Below, one piece after another: positions 18,383 to 26,526 of a stretch of 64,000 nucleotides of DNA. The notes under the pieces were generated by a model. That model saw only the letters and a program-made list of their open reading frames with translations, ran no database searches and was not told where the DNA came from. Source of the stretch: Flavobacterium saccharophilum (GTDB taxonomy: Bacteria > Bacteroidota > Bacteroidia > Flavobacteriales > Flavobacteriaceae). The stretch spans positions 930,001-994,000 of the forward strand of contig NZ_FRBY01000002.1 in the NCBI RefSeq assembly GCF_900142735.1, read 5' to 3'. The number at the start of each line of letters is the position of its first letter. The stretch's first letter is position 1. Both the position numbers and the translations under genes were made by a program.

Positions 18383-20796
18383 AAGAATTTTTCAAAATAA
18401 ATTCCACCAATCAAAAGCAATAACATTCCGATAGAACTTACCAATGTAATTGTACCTCCGGTTTTTACAACTTGTGGTTCAAATTTGAATTCAATCGTGT
18501 GTTTTCCGCCCGGAACTTCCATGGCTCTTAAAACATAATCTACAGGAAAATGATCTGTCAATTTACCATCAACGTAAGCATTCCATCCATTTTTATAGTA
18601 CATTTCAGAGAAGACAGCTAAACCTTCTTTTCCATTATCTGATTGATATTTAATGTAGTTTGGTTTATATTCTACAACTTTTATTGTACCGGTTGTATCC
18701 CATTGTTTTTTTGCTCTTGCATTTTCAAATTTACTTTCATAATCATGAACATTAAAAACGGCTACCTTTTTAGTATCAAGGTCGTTTAAAGCTTTCATAA
18801 CATCGTCAGGTTTGTTTACCAGTCTTACCGCACCAACAAACCAGGCATTTCCGTTTGCTTCAGGATTTGCAACTGGAACTTCATTTCCTTCTTTATCTGT
18901 TTGAATTACATACTTAACATTTAACATATTAAGCACTTCAATATTTCCTTTTTGAATTTGATAATCCATTAATTGCTGCATTCTTCTTGGGCGTACAGCA
19001 CTATATCCGCCAATAGTTTTATGAAAATAAGAAGACCTTCCCTGTAACTGCCCTTGTACATCAAAAACACGATAGATTGATTTATCTTCTAAAATTTTAG
19101 CGTCAATTGGAGTTTCCTGAAATGGAGCTGCAATTTGCACCGGACTCACAAAATCTTTAGCAGAAACGTATCTTTTATCAACAAAAAACAAATCGAAAAT
19201 CATTAAGATACCCACAAGAATTAATGTCGTATTCTGAGCTAATTTATTCTTAATGAACAACCATAAAATTCCAAATGTAATCACAATAAAGAATCCTGAA
19301 CGCAATAAATCTGCAGAATACAAACTCATTCTGTCTTCTTTTAAGGCATCAACAAAAGCAGGGCCATAACTCTGCAAGTAAGCATTGTCACTCATCCCTG
19401 TAAAATGGAACATTCCTTTAGCAATAACTAAGATCAATAAAACCCCTAGCCCGAAAACTCCAGTCTGAATCAAAGCTTTTTGCTGTAGTTTTGGTTCATC
19501 TTTAGCTTTAAAAAAGGACTGTAATCCCATAACTGCAAGCACAGGAATACATAACTCTAATATAACCTGAATAGAAGATACTGCTCTAAACTTATCGTAC
19601 ATCGGAACGTATTCGATAAAAAAGTTAGTCAGTAATGAGAAATTTTTTCCCCAGGAAAGCATCAACGTAAATAATGCTCCACCAAGAAATACATATTTTA
19701 TTTTTCTTTCATCAATAAATAAAGCCAGAACCGCCAAAAAGAAAACCACTACACCAATATAGGCTGGCGCAGATACAATTGGCTGATCTCCCCAATAAGT
19801 TGGCATTCCCGAAACAAAATCCTGTGCCTGATCTGAAGGAACTCCCTGTTCTATCATAAACGAATACATTCGGCTGTCTGTACCTACATTTTCATGGCTT
19901 GACCCTCCGAAGATTCTTGGTGCGATTAAATTTAAACTTTCTGCGATTCCATAACTATATTCTGTAATATAGTCCGTTGTCATTGAAGCAGTTGTTTCAT
20001 TTTTAGATCCGTCAGGATTAAAAGTCAATTCGCTTTTATCACGAATACTGTACTTTGCATATTCGCTGGTTGCTAATAAATTTCCTGCATTGGCACCAAT
20101 AGCAAAAATTCCGGCCACAGTTAAGGCACCAATAGCTTTTAAAAGTCCTTTATAATCTTTTTCCTTAATAAAATGAAAAGCAAAATATCCGGAAAGAATT
20201 AGCAAGAAGATCAAAAGATAATACGTCATTTGAAAATGGTTCGCATTTACTTCCAACGCGACCGCAAACATGGTGAGCAAGCCTCCCCAAATATATTTTT
20301 TCTGAAAAACCAATATAAAACCAGCTATAACTAGTGGCATATAAGCAATTGCGTGCGCCTTTGCATTATGGCCAACTCCCAAAATAATAATTAAATAAGT
20401 AGAAAAACCGAACGCAATTGCGCCGATAAATGCTTTAAGCGGATCTGTTTTTAAAACTAATAACAAACCGTAAAAACCTAAGAAGTATAGAAATAGGTAA
20501 TCTGAAGGGCGAGGTAAAAATCGCAAAACATCATCCAGTTTACCCACAAAATCATTAGGATAATTGGCTCCTAACTGGTAAGTTGGCATTCCCCCAAAAG
20601 CAGAGTTTGTCCAATAAGGTTCTGCATTTTCAGCGGCTCTAAAGTCATTTTGCTCTTTTGCCATTCCGGTATATTGTGCAATATCCGACTGGAAAATTTG
20701 TTTTCCTTGTAAGACTGGATAAAAATAAATTAACGAAACGAGAATAAAGCCCAATATAACAAGGGCATGCGGATAGAACTTATTTACTATTTTCAA
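18340..20796 (-). CDS. YfhO-family polytopic membrane protein
   Basis: 818 residues. About 12 membrane helices cover the first 560 residues, and a large extracytoplasmic domain with a last helix (about 780-805) follows. Recognisable family stretches include the N-terminal HALVILGFILVSLIYFYPVL, NDFRAAENAEPYWTNSAFGG and GGYSAVRPRRMQQLMDYQIQ. YfhO proteins are thought to move or attach sugars to envelope polymers. The start is TTG, needed to keep the conserved first helix. The final residues (KDSQRNHGDTQK) are encoded by a degenerate intergenic repeat, so the tail has probably been lengthened by it. Confidence 0.9.
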   Translation of the reverse strand: MKIVNKFYPHALVILGFILVSLIYFYPVLQGKQIFQSDIAQYTGMAKEQNDFRAAENAEPYWTNSAFGGMPTYQLGANYPNDFVGKLDDVLRFLPRPSDYLFLYFLGFYGLLLVLKTDPLKAFIGAIAFGFSTYLIIILGVGHNAKAHAIAYMPLVIAGFILVFQKKYIWGGLLTMFAVALEVNANHFQMTYYLLIFLLILSGYFAFHFIKEKDYKGLLKAIGALTVAGIFAIGANAGNLLATSEYAKYSIRDKSELTFNPDGSKNETTASMTTDYITEYSYGIAESLNLIAPRIFGGSSHENVGTDSRMYSFMIEQGVPSDQAQDFVSGMPTYWGDQPIVSAPAYIGVVVFFLAVLALFIDERKIKYVFLGGALFTLMLSWGKNFSLLTNFFIEYVPMYDKFRAVSSIQVILELCIPVLAVMGLQSFFKAKDEPKLQQKALIQTGVFGLGVLLILVIAKGMFHFTGMSDNAYLQSYGPAFVDALKEDRMSLYSADLLRSGFFIVITFGILWLFIKNKLAQNTTLILVGILMIFDLFFVDKRYVSAKDFVSPVQIAAPFQETPIDAKILEDKSIYRVFDVQGQLQGRSSYFHKTIGGYSAVRPRRMQQLMDYQIQKGNIEVLNMLNVKYVIQTDKEGNEVPVANPEANGNAWFVGAVRLVNKPDDVMKALNDLDTKKVAVFNVHDYESKFENARAKKQWDTTGTIKVVEYKPNYIKYQSDNGKEGLAVFSEMYYKNGWNAYVDGKLTDHFPVDYVLRAMEVPGGKHTIEFKFEPQVVKTGGTITLVSSIGMLLLLIGGIYFEKFFRKDSQRNHGDTQK

Positions 20797-20846
20797 TTTA
20801 GGTTGGTTTGGGTTAAATGATGAATCCTATTAACTAGGACACAAAC

Positions 20847-21131
20847 TTAATCTATTTCTTCGTAATCAACATAATCGCCAACCTTTTTGGTTTCGCGAGG
20901 ATTTTTTGCATTAGCAGTGTTGATGATTATCTCATCATTGTTAGTACGTGTTTTTTGCCATGAGTTATCCTGGCTATATTGTTGCTGTCTCTGAAAATTC
21001 TCACCTGCTTTTTCAACCGCTTTTTTTACCAATACTGGCAAAAAGATTCTGGCTAAAAATTTGAAAATATAATAAAACGCAATGATCCACATTATCGTTT
21101 TAAACAAATTTGTAAAAGATGCTTCTTGCAT
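20847..21131 (-). CDS. DUF4834-like small membrane protein
   Basis: 94 residues. One hydrophobic segment (about 10-35, TIMWIIAFYYIFKFLARIFL) is followed by a basic, Gln-rich stretch and an acidic C-terminus (VGDYVDYEEID). This matches the short Bacteroidetes DUF4834 family as I recall it; function is unknown. It is the first gene of the cluster with YfhO, the glycosyltransferase and the flippase (50-bp gap), so it may belong to the same envelope process. A TAATTTTG box lies 17 bases upstream. Confidence 0.75.
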   Translation of the reverse strand: MQEASFTNLFKTIMWIIAFYYIFKFLARIFLPVLVKKAVEKAGENFQRQQQYSQDNSWQKTRTNNDEIIINTANAKNPRETKKVGDYVDYEEID

Positions 21132-21148
21132 AATCGTATAATTTTTGC

Positions 21149-21156
21149 CAAAATTA
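21149..21156 (-). promoter_or_regulatory. -7 box TAATTTTG before the DUF4834/YfhO cluster
   Basis: It matches TAnnTTTG on the minus strand, 17 bases before the ATG. No TTG at standard spacing. Confidence 0.45.
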
Positions 21157-21211
21157 ATAAATCCGTTGTTTAAAATTAAAATATCAATCTTAAATAAATA
21201 ATAAAATATAG

Positions 21212-21219
21212 TACATTTG
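21212..21219 (+). promoter_or_regulatory. -7 box TACATTTG before the 21256 gene
   Basis: It matches TAnnTTTG 36 bases before the ATG. No TTG at -33 spacing. It is divergent from the box at 21149-21156. Confidence 0.45.
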
Positions 21220-21255
21220 AAATGCGTTATAGTTTTTTAATCAAAAAATACATTT

Positions 21256-22224
21256 ATGTTAAAAATTAAAAACTTATTTATTACAACTCTTTTTTTATCA
21301 CCACAACTTTTCTTTGCACAATACACAGACGTTATTAATTCAAATCGTCCTGGCGAAACTATGTCTGCTTACGCAGTTGGCAAGTCAGTGATTCAGGGAG
21401 AAATTGGTGTTTACGGAATTAAAGAAAAACACGATTTATTAGATTATGATGCAAGCGGTTTCGGAACTGATTTAACAGTGCGTTATGGAGCATTTATGGA
21501 AAAACTTGAATTTATTCTCGATCTGCAATATCAAATGGAAAACTTTGACACTCCATACACCAGTTATAAAAAAAACAACTTTAGACAAACCGTTTTAGGA
21601 GCTAAATATTTGATTTACGATCCTTATCATAATTACGAAAAAACAGCTAATATTTATAGTTACAAAGCAAATCATTCTTTTAACTGGCACCAACTAATAC
21701 CTGCGGTTTCAGTATTTGCAGGAGCTAATTTTGTTGGAGCAGATAATCCTTATTCATTTTCACCACAATCAAGCATTTCTCCTAAAGTAGTATTAATTAC
21801 CCAAAATCTTTTTGGAGACGGAAAATGGGTATTTGTTACTAATTTTATTGCCGATTATATCACAACTGATTATCCAAGTTACGGATATGTATTAACTTTG
21901 ACGCACGGATTTAACAACAAATGGTCTGGTTTTATTGAAAATCAGGGATATAAAAGTGATTTTTACAGTGATGCAATTCTTCGCGGAGGTGCCGCTTATT
22001 TACTAAATTCGAACATGCAGATTGATGCTTCAATAAGTACCAACTTTAAAAACACACCTTCTGTATTATACGGCGGAGTTGGTTTTTCATGGCGTTACGA
22101 CGGTTGGTATAAGGAAAAGCAAGAGATGACCTTTAAGAAGGATAAAAAAGCTAAAAATAAGGATGCTGAGGAAAATATAGATTATCAGGAAAAAGAAAGA
22201 AAGCGTAAAGCTAAATATGAATAA
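21256..22224 (+). CDS. Outer-membrane beta-barrel protein (phenol-MetA-like transporter family)
   Basis: 322 residues. A Sec signal ends LFFAQ. The mature part starts TDVINSNRPGETMSAYAVGK, typical of the MetA-pathway/transporter barrel family. Alternating hydrophobic strands (ADYITTDYPSYGYVLTLTHG, GVGFSWRYDGWY) fit an outer-membrane barrel. The last 40 residues are highly charged (Lys/Glu-rich), an unusual tail after the barrel that may be cytoplasm-like or disordered. The substrate is unknown. A GNAT protein gene follows after 47 bp in the same direction and may be cotranscribed. Confidence 0.75.
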   Translation: MLKIKNLFITTLFLSPQLFFAQYTDVINSNRPGETMSAYAVGKSVIQGEIGVYGIKEKHDLLDYDASGFGTDLTVRYGAFMEKLEFILDLQYQMENFDTPYTSYKKNNFRQTVLGAKYLIYDPYHNYEKTANIYSYKANHSFNWHQLIPAVSVFAGANFVGADNPYSFSPQSSISPKVVLITQNLFGDGKWVFVTNFIADYITTDYPSYGYVLTLTHGFNNKWSGFIENQGYKSDFYSDAILRGGAAYLLNSNMQIDASISTNFKNTPSVLYGGVGFSWRYDGWYKEKQEMTFKKDKKAKNKDAEENIDYQEKERKRKAKYE

Positions 22225-22271
22225 ATTACTAACTGAACTTCTCTAAAAAGAGAAAACAATTAAGACTTTTA

Positions 22272-23390
22272 ATGATTACAATTAAAGAAGCCAAAACCAA
22301 AAAGGAATTAACAGAATATATTAAGTTTCCGTTTTCATTATATAAAGATAACCCATATTGGGTTCCGCCAATTATTGCTGATGAATTAGAGTCTTTTGAC
22401 AAAACAAAAAACCCGGCTTTTGATCATGCAGAAGCTTACTTTTATATGGCCTACAAAAACAATGAAGTTGTTGGCCGTATTACTGCAATTATAAATTGGT
22501 CTGAAGTTAACAATCAACATAAAAGAAAAGTACGTTTTGGATGGTTTGATGTTATTGATGACATTGAAGTTACAAAAGCTTTATTAGAGAAGGTAAACGA
22601 ACTCGGCAGAAAACATAATCTGGAACACGTTGAAGGACCGATGGGATTTTCAAACCTGGATAAAGTTGGTGTTCTTACCGAAGGTTATGATCAGGTTGGA
22701 ACCATGATTACCTGGTATAATCATGCGTATTATGTAACACATTTAGAGCAACTAGGGTTTCAGGTTGAGAAACAATATATCGAAAGTATATTTCCATTTT
22801 CGAATGTAAAACCTGAGTTCTTCTTAAAAGCACAGGCGTTGATTAAAAAACGTTATGAGTTAAGAGCATTAAATTTTACTAAGACTAAAGACATTATGCC
22901 TCACGTAGACAAAATGTTTGATTTGTTTAATGAGACTTATGCTAATCTTGCTTCATTTGTTGCAATTTCAGATGTGCAGAAAGCATATTTTAAAAAGAAA
23001 TACATCAGCTTCATCAATCCTGAATACATTAAGTTTGTAGTTGATAAAGACGATAATTTAGTTGCCTTTAGTATTGTTATGCCAAGTTTTACAGAGGCAT
23101 TGCAAAAAATAAAAGGTAAACTATTTCCATTTGGTTTCTTGCAGTTATTAAAAGCAAAAAAACACAGTAAAGATGTTGTTTTTTATCTGATAGGTGTTCA
23201 TCCGGATTATCAAAATAAAGGTGTTACCGCTATTATTTTTGATGAATATTACAAAACCTTTTCAGAAAAAGGAATTCAAAACTGTATTAGAACTCCAGAG
23301 TTATTAGAGAACAATGCAATTCACTTACTTTGGAAGAACTTTGACCCAAAAATTCACTGTCAGAGAAAAACATATAGAAAAGATCTTTAA
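22272..23390 (+). CDS. GNAT-family N-acetyltransferase-like protein
   Basis: 372 residues. The N-terminal half (about 1-190) has a strand-helix pattern with ITIKEAKTKKELTEYIKFPF and NNEVVGRITAIIN. A second acetyltransferase-like part (about 240-370) includes VVFYLIGVHPDYQNKGVTAI, which matches the acetyl-CoA binding motif (V-hP-xxQNKG). This is a large Bacteroidetes family often annotated only as hypothetical. The acceptor is unknown. It follows the barrel gene and ends at a bidirectional terminator. Confidence 0.8.
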   Translation: MITIKEAKTKKELTEYIKFPFSLYKDNPYWVPPIIADELESFDKTKNPAFDHAEAYFYMAYKNNEVVGRITAIINWSEVNNQHKRKVRFGWFDVIDDIEVTKALLEKVNELGRKHNLEHVEGPMGFSNLDKVGVLTEGYDQVGTMITWYNHAYYVTHLEQLGFQVEKQYIESIFPFSNVKPEFFLKAQALIKKRYELRALNFTKTKDIMPHVDKMFDLFNETYANLASFVAISDVQKAYFKKKYISFINPEYIKFVVDKDDNLVAFSIVMPSFTEALQKIKGKLFPFGFLQLLKAKKHSKDVVFYLIGVHPDYQNKGVTAIIFDEYYKTFSEKGIQNCIRTPELLENNAIHLLWKNFDPKIHCQRKTYRKDL

Positions 23391-23422
23391 GAATTTTGAG
23401 TCCTAGTGACCCTTTAAATAAA

Positions 23423-23456
23423 AAAAATCCATTCCAGCTTAACGGAATGGATTTTT
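23423..23456. terminator. Bidirectional terminator
   Basis: A perfect 13-bp stem (23423-23435 with 23444-23456), an 8-nt loop, A-run left and T-run right, between convergent genes. Confidence 0.88.
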
Positions 23457-23476
23457 CATTTTACAATTTTTCATTT

Positions 23477-23956
23477 TTATTGTGGGCAATCTGATTTTGT
23501 CAACGTATTTTTTGCATCAAATTTTAATTTCTTTTTATCTTTAAAAGTAACCTTATTATTAGCATCAACTACATCTCCATATCCTTCAATTAGAGTACCG
23601 TCTTTTTGTAAAAACACAACCTCTCTTACCGAAGAAACTCCTTCAGACATGAAAGTATAATCTGCAATAAGCGTATCACCTTTCATATTACCGATTATAG
23701 TACCTTCATTTTTATCTTTTCCTGTGATGTTATAACTCAATTTTCCGTTTACTTCCTGATGTGAGTTCACATTAAAACTTATCGCTACAATATTACCATT
23801 AAGTCTTGAAGTATAACATTGATCTCCTGCAGGTTCTACAATTTCTGCTTCTTTTGGCGGATTTGGTTCTATTTGGGGAGGTGGAAGTGTTGTTTCTTTT
23901 TTACAAGAAATAAAAACACTTAAAATAACGATTACTAATGCTGATAATTTTTTCAT
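23477..23956 (-). CDS. Lipoprotein of unknown function
   Basis: 159 residues. Lipobox SVFISC with Cys18, followed by a Pro-rich linker (TTLPPPQIEPNPPKEAEIVE). The mature domain is a beta-rich fold of about 110 residues with two cysteines (QCYTSRLNG near its start and SDCPQ at the end) that could form a disulfide. No family is recognised. It is transcribed alone, downstream of the terminator of the aminotransferase-like gene. Confidence 0.8.
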   Translation of the reverse strand: MKKLSALVIVILSVFISCKKETTLPPPQIEPNPPKEAEIVEPAGDQCYTSRLNGNIVAISFNVNSHQEVNGKLSYNITGKDKNEGTIIGNMKGDTLIADYTFMSEGVSSVREVVFLQKDGTLIEGYGDVVDANNKVTFKDKKKLKFDAKNTLTKSDCPQ

Positions 23957-24007
23957 ACTTCTTATTATTTACTGATTTTGAATTATAAAGTTACATCATA
24001 TAAAAAA

Positions 24008-24032
24008 AATCCATTCGTATAACGAATGGATT
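24008..24032 (-). terminator. Terminator of the alpha-oxoamine synthase gene
   Basis: An 11-bp stem (24008-24018 with 24022-24032) with a 3-nt loop. On the minus strand it is followed by a run of eight T. It lies 53 bp after the stop at 24085. Confidence 0.85.
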
Positions 24033-24084
24033 CTTTTACATAATTTCCACTTAAAAGAAATCTATTTTTTTTTGAAACTGCTAA

Positions 24085-25347
24085 TTAAGCGTCTAAATCG
24101 ACTGTAGTTCTACTAGCAATTTCTTTATACGTTCCATTAACTAATTTCTCACGAATTGCTTCAAAAGCAACTAAAGTTTCATCAATATCTGCTATTGTAT
24201 GAGAAGTAGTTGGAATCATTCTTAACAAAATAATTCCTTTTGGGATTACCGGATAAATAACGATAGATAAGAAAATACCATAGTTTTCTCTTAAATCATT
24301 TACCATTACCATTGCTTCCGGAACGCTTCCTTCCAAATAAACAGGCGTTACACAAGTATTAGTATCTCCAATATTGAAGTTTCTTTCACGTAAACCATTT
24401 TGCAATGCATTTACATTTTCCCAAAGTTTATCTTTCAATTCCGGGTGGTTACGTAATAATTCTAAACGCTTCAATGAGCCAATTGTCTGAATCATTGGCA
24501 ATGCTTTTGCAAACATTTGAGAACGTAAATTATATTTTAAATAATCAATAATATCCTGATCTGCAGCCACAAAAGCTCCAATATTTGCCATAGATTTTGC
24601 AAAAGTAGAGAAGTATACATCTATGCCGTCCTGAACTCCCTGCTCCTCACCTGCTCCTGCTCCTGTTTTACCAAGTGTACCAAAACCGTGTGCATCGTCA
24701 ACTAATAATCTGAAATTATATTTTTCTTTTAAGGCAACAATTTCTTTTAATTTACCTTGTTGTCCTCTCATACCAAAAACACCTTCAGTAATAAAAAGAA
24801 TTCCTCCACCTGTTTCGGTAGCCATTTTAGTAGCACGTTGCAGGTTTTTCTCGATACTTTCTAAATCATTGTGTTTATAAGTAAAACGTTTACCCATATG
24901 TAAACGAACACCATCAATAATACAAGCATGAGAATCTACATCGTAAACAATAATATCATTTTTTGTTACTAAAGCATCAATAATAGATACCATTCCTTGA
25001 TATCCAAAATTCAATAAATAAGCCGCTGGTTTCATTACAAACTCAGCTAATTCATTTTCTAATTGCTCGTGGTATTTAGTATGTCCTGACATCATACGTG
25101 CACCCATTGGATAAGCTGCGCCAAATTGTGTTGCAGCATCAATATCAGCCTGACGAACTTCCGGATGATTAGCAAGCCCTAAATAGTCATTTATACTCCA
25201 GTTTAAAATATTTTTCCCACCAAACTGCATTCTTGGACCTAATTCTCCTTCTAATTTAGGAAATACAAAATAACCTTCTGCTTGTGACGCCCATTTTCCT
25301 AAAGGACCTTTATTGTTCTGGATTCTTTCGAATAAATCTTTTACCAT
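24085..25347 (-). CDS. Alpha-oxoamine synthase (PLP-dependent acyl transferase)
   Basis: 420 residues, class II aminotransferase fold. PLP Lys is at about 251 (STFAKSMANIGAF). Asp/His of the cofactor site are in LLVDDAHGFGTLGKTGAG (about 215-232). The family condenses an acyl thioester with an amino acid and releases CO2; members include serine palmitoyltransferase, glycine C-acetyltransferase and 8-amino-7-oxononanoate synthase. In gliding Flavobacteriaceae a related enzyme makes capnine, the sulfonolipid base, from cysteate. The N-terminal motif LNWSINDYLGLANHPEVR does not decide between these. It is monocistronic, with no biotin or threonine genes nearby, so a sphingoid-like or sulfonolipid role is my preferred but unproven reading. 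Confidence 0.88.
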   Translation of the reverse strand: MVKDLFERIQNNKGPLGKWASQAEGYFVFPKLEGELGPRMQFGGKNILNWSINDYLGLANHPEVRQADIDAATQFGAAYPMGARMMSGHTKYHEQLENELAEFVMKPAAYLLNFGYQGMVSIIDALVTKNDIIVYDVDSHACIIDGVRLHMGKRFTYKHNDLESIEKNLQRATKMATETGGGILFITEGVFGMRGQQGKLKEIVALKEKYNFRLLVDDAHGFGTLGKTGAGAGEEQGVQDGIDVYFSTFAKSMANIGAFVAADQDIIDYLKYNLRSQMFAKALPMIQTIGSLKRLELLRNHPELKDKLWENVNALQNGLRERNFNIGDTNTCVTPVYLEGSVPEAMVMVNDLRENYGIFLSIVIYPVIPKGIILLRMIPTTSHTIADIDETLVAFEAIREKLVNGTYKEIASRTTVDLDA

Positions 25348-25383
25348 AATATATTTGAAGTAATAATTTTATTTATCAGCGAG

Positions 25384-25391
25384 CAAAAATA
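25384..25391 (-). promoter_or_regulatory. -7 box TATTTTTG of the alpha-oxoamine synthase gene
   Basis: It matches TAnnTTTG 36 bases before the ATG on the minus strand. No -33 TTG. Confidence 0.4.
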
Positions 25392-25683
25392 ATGATTATT
25401 ATTCTAAAATAGAGTTGGGCTATTATTTTTATTAAAAATTTATCTGAATATCAATATTTAAAGGGGAAAGCCAACAATTATACTATAAATTTAATAAGTT
25501 TAAACTTAAAATTTTAAGATTAATTTTTAAAATCTATTCTTCTTTTGTAAGTATTAATTGGCGTTTTTTGACATAAAGGTGGTGCATTTTTTACGTTATA
25601 ATGACTTATTTATAACTAAAATAATTTACAAAATGCAAAAGACTTATTTACCATCAAATTCTTATAAAACCAATTTTAGTTTT

Positions 25684-25691
25684 TACCTTTG
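25684..25691 (+). promoter_or_regulatory. -7 box TACCTTTG of the NYN gene
   Basis: It matches TAnnTTTG 28 bases before the ATG at 25720. No -33 TTG. Confidence 0.45.
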
Positions 25692-25719
25692 GAAGTATGT
25701 AATTTTTTAATATCCAGAT

Positions 25720-26502
25720 ATGCCCTTAAGCAACTCCAAAGATTTAAAATTAGCAGTCTTGATAGATGCTGATAATGTACCTTACAGCAATGTAAAAGGT
25801 ATGATGGAAGAAATAGCAAAATTTGGAACACCAACCACCAAACGTATTTATGCCGATTGGACCAAGCCAAACTCAAATGGCTGGAAAGGTGTTTTGCTGG
25901 AACACGCCATTACTCCTATTCAACAATACAGCTATACAATAGGAAAAAACTCTTCTGACTCGGCCTTAATTATCGACGCAATGGATTTGCTTTATTCCGG
26001 AAAACTAGACGGATTTTGCATAGTATCCAGCGATAGTGATTTTACGCGTTTAGCGATTCGACTCCGCGAATCTGGTATGAAAGTAATTGGAATTGGAGAA
26101 AAGAAAACCCCAAATTCTTTTATAGTCGCCTGTGACAGGTTTATTTATATTGAAGTTTTAGACGGTGCTATTCAAAAGAAAAAACCAAAAACGGCTGTAG
26201 CTACAGATGCCAAAAAACCTGTTGAAAAGCCAGCTGAAAAAGCATTGCACAAAATTGACAAACAAACCATTGAACTTATTGAAGCTACAATCGAAGACAT
26301 TGAAGATGATGATGGCTGGGCCTTTTTAGGAGATGTTGGGAATTTGATCGTAAAGAAAAAACCTGAATTTGATCCTAGAAATTACGGTTTTTCTAAGCTT
26401 ACGCCTATGCTGAAATCATTGACTGATATTCTTGAAATCGACGAAAGAGAATCAGATAAAAAAGGCATTAAGCACGTTTACGTTCGTTTGAGATTCAATT
26501 AA
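25720..26502 (+). CDS. NYN-domain RNase with C-terminal LOTUS/OST-HTH domain
   Basis: 260 residues. The NYN (PIN-like) domain spans about 9-145 with acidic residues in VLIDADNVPYSN and IVSSDSDFTRLAIRLRESGM, which would bind metal for RNA cleavage. A Lys/Pro/Ala-rich linker (about 148-180) leads to a LOTUS-like winged helix (about 183-258; DGWAFLGDVGNLIVKKKPEF, PRNYGFSKLTPMLKSL). LOTUS domains bind RNA or partner helicases. The pair suggests an RNA-processing or silencing protein; the target is unknown. The glutamate synthase-like gene starts 24 bp later and is probably cotranscribed. Confidence 0.88.
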   Translation: MPLSNSKDLKLAVLIDADNVPYSNVKGMMEEIAKFGTPTTKRIYADWTKPNSNGWKGVLLEHAITPIQQYSYTIGKNSSDSALIIDAMDLLYSGKLDGFCIVSSDSDFTRLAIRLRESGMKVIGIGEKKTPNSFIVACDRFIYIEVLDGAIQKKKPKTAVATDAKKPVEKPAEKALHKIDKQTIELIEATIEDIEDDDGWAFLGDVGNLIVKKKPEFDPRNYGFSKLTPMLKSLTDILEIDERESDKKGIKHVYVRLRFN

Positions 26503-26526
26503 TTATTACTTTTTAATATTTATAAC

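Larger units (their letters stand above)
25348..25719. other. Divergent intergenic region with -7 boxes on both strands
   Basis: About 370 bp. Only two TAnnTTTG-type boxes are supported (25384-25391 minus, 25684-25691 plus). A 25-codon frame from an ATG at 25633 overlaps the second box and is not credible. No repeats or structured RNA seen. Confidence 0.6.

Noticed and set aside
25633..25710. 25-codon frame upstream of the NYN gene
   Set aside because: It overlaps the promoter box, with no sign of a real peptide.
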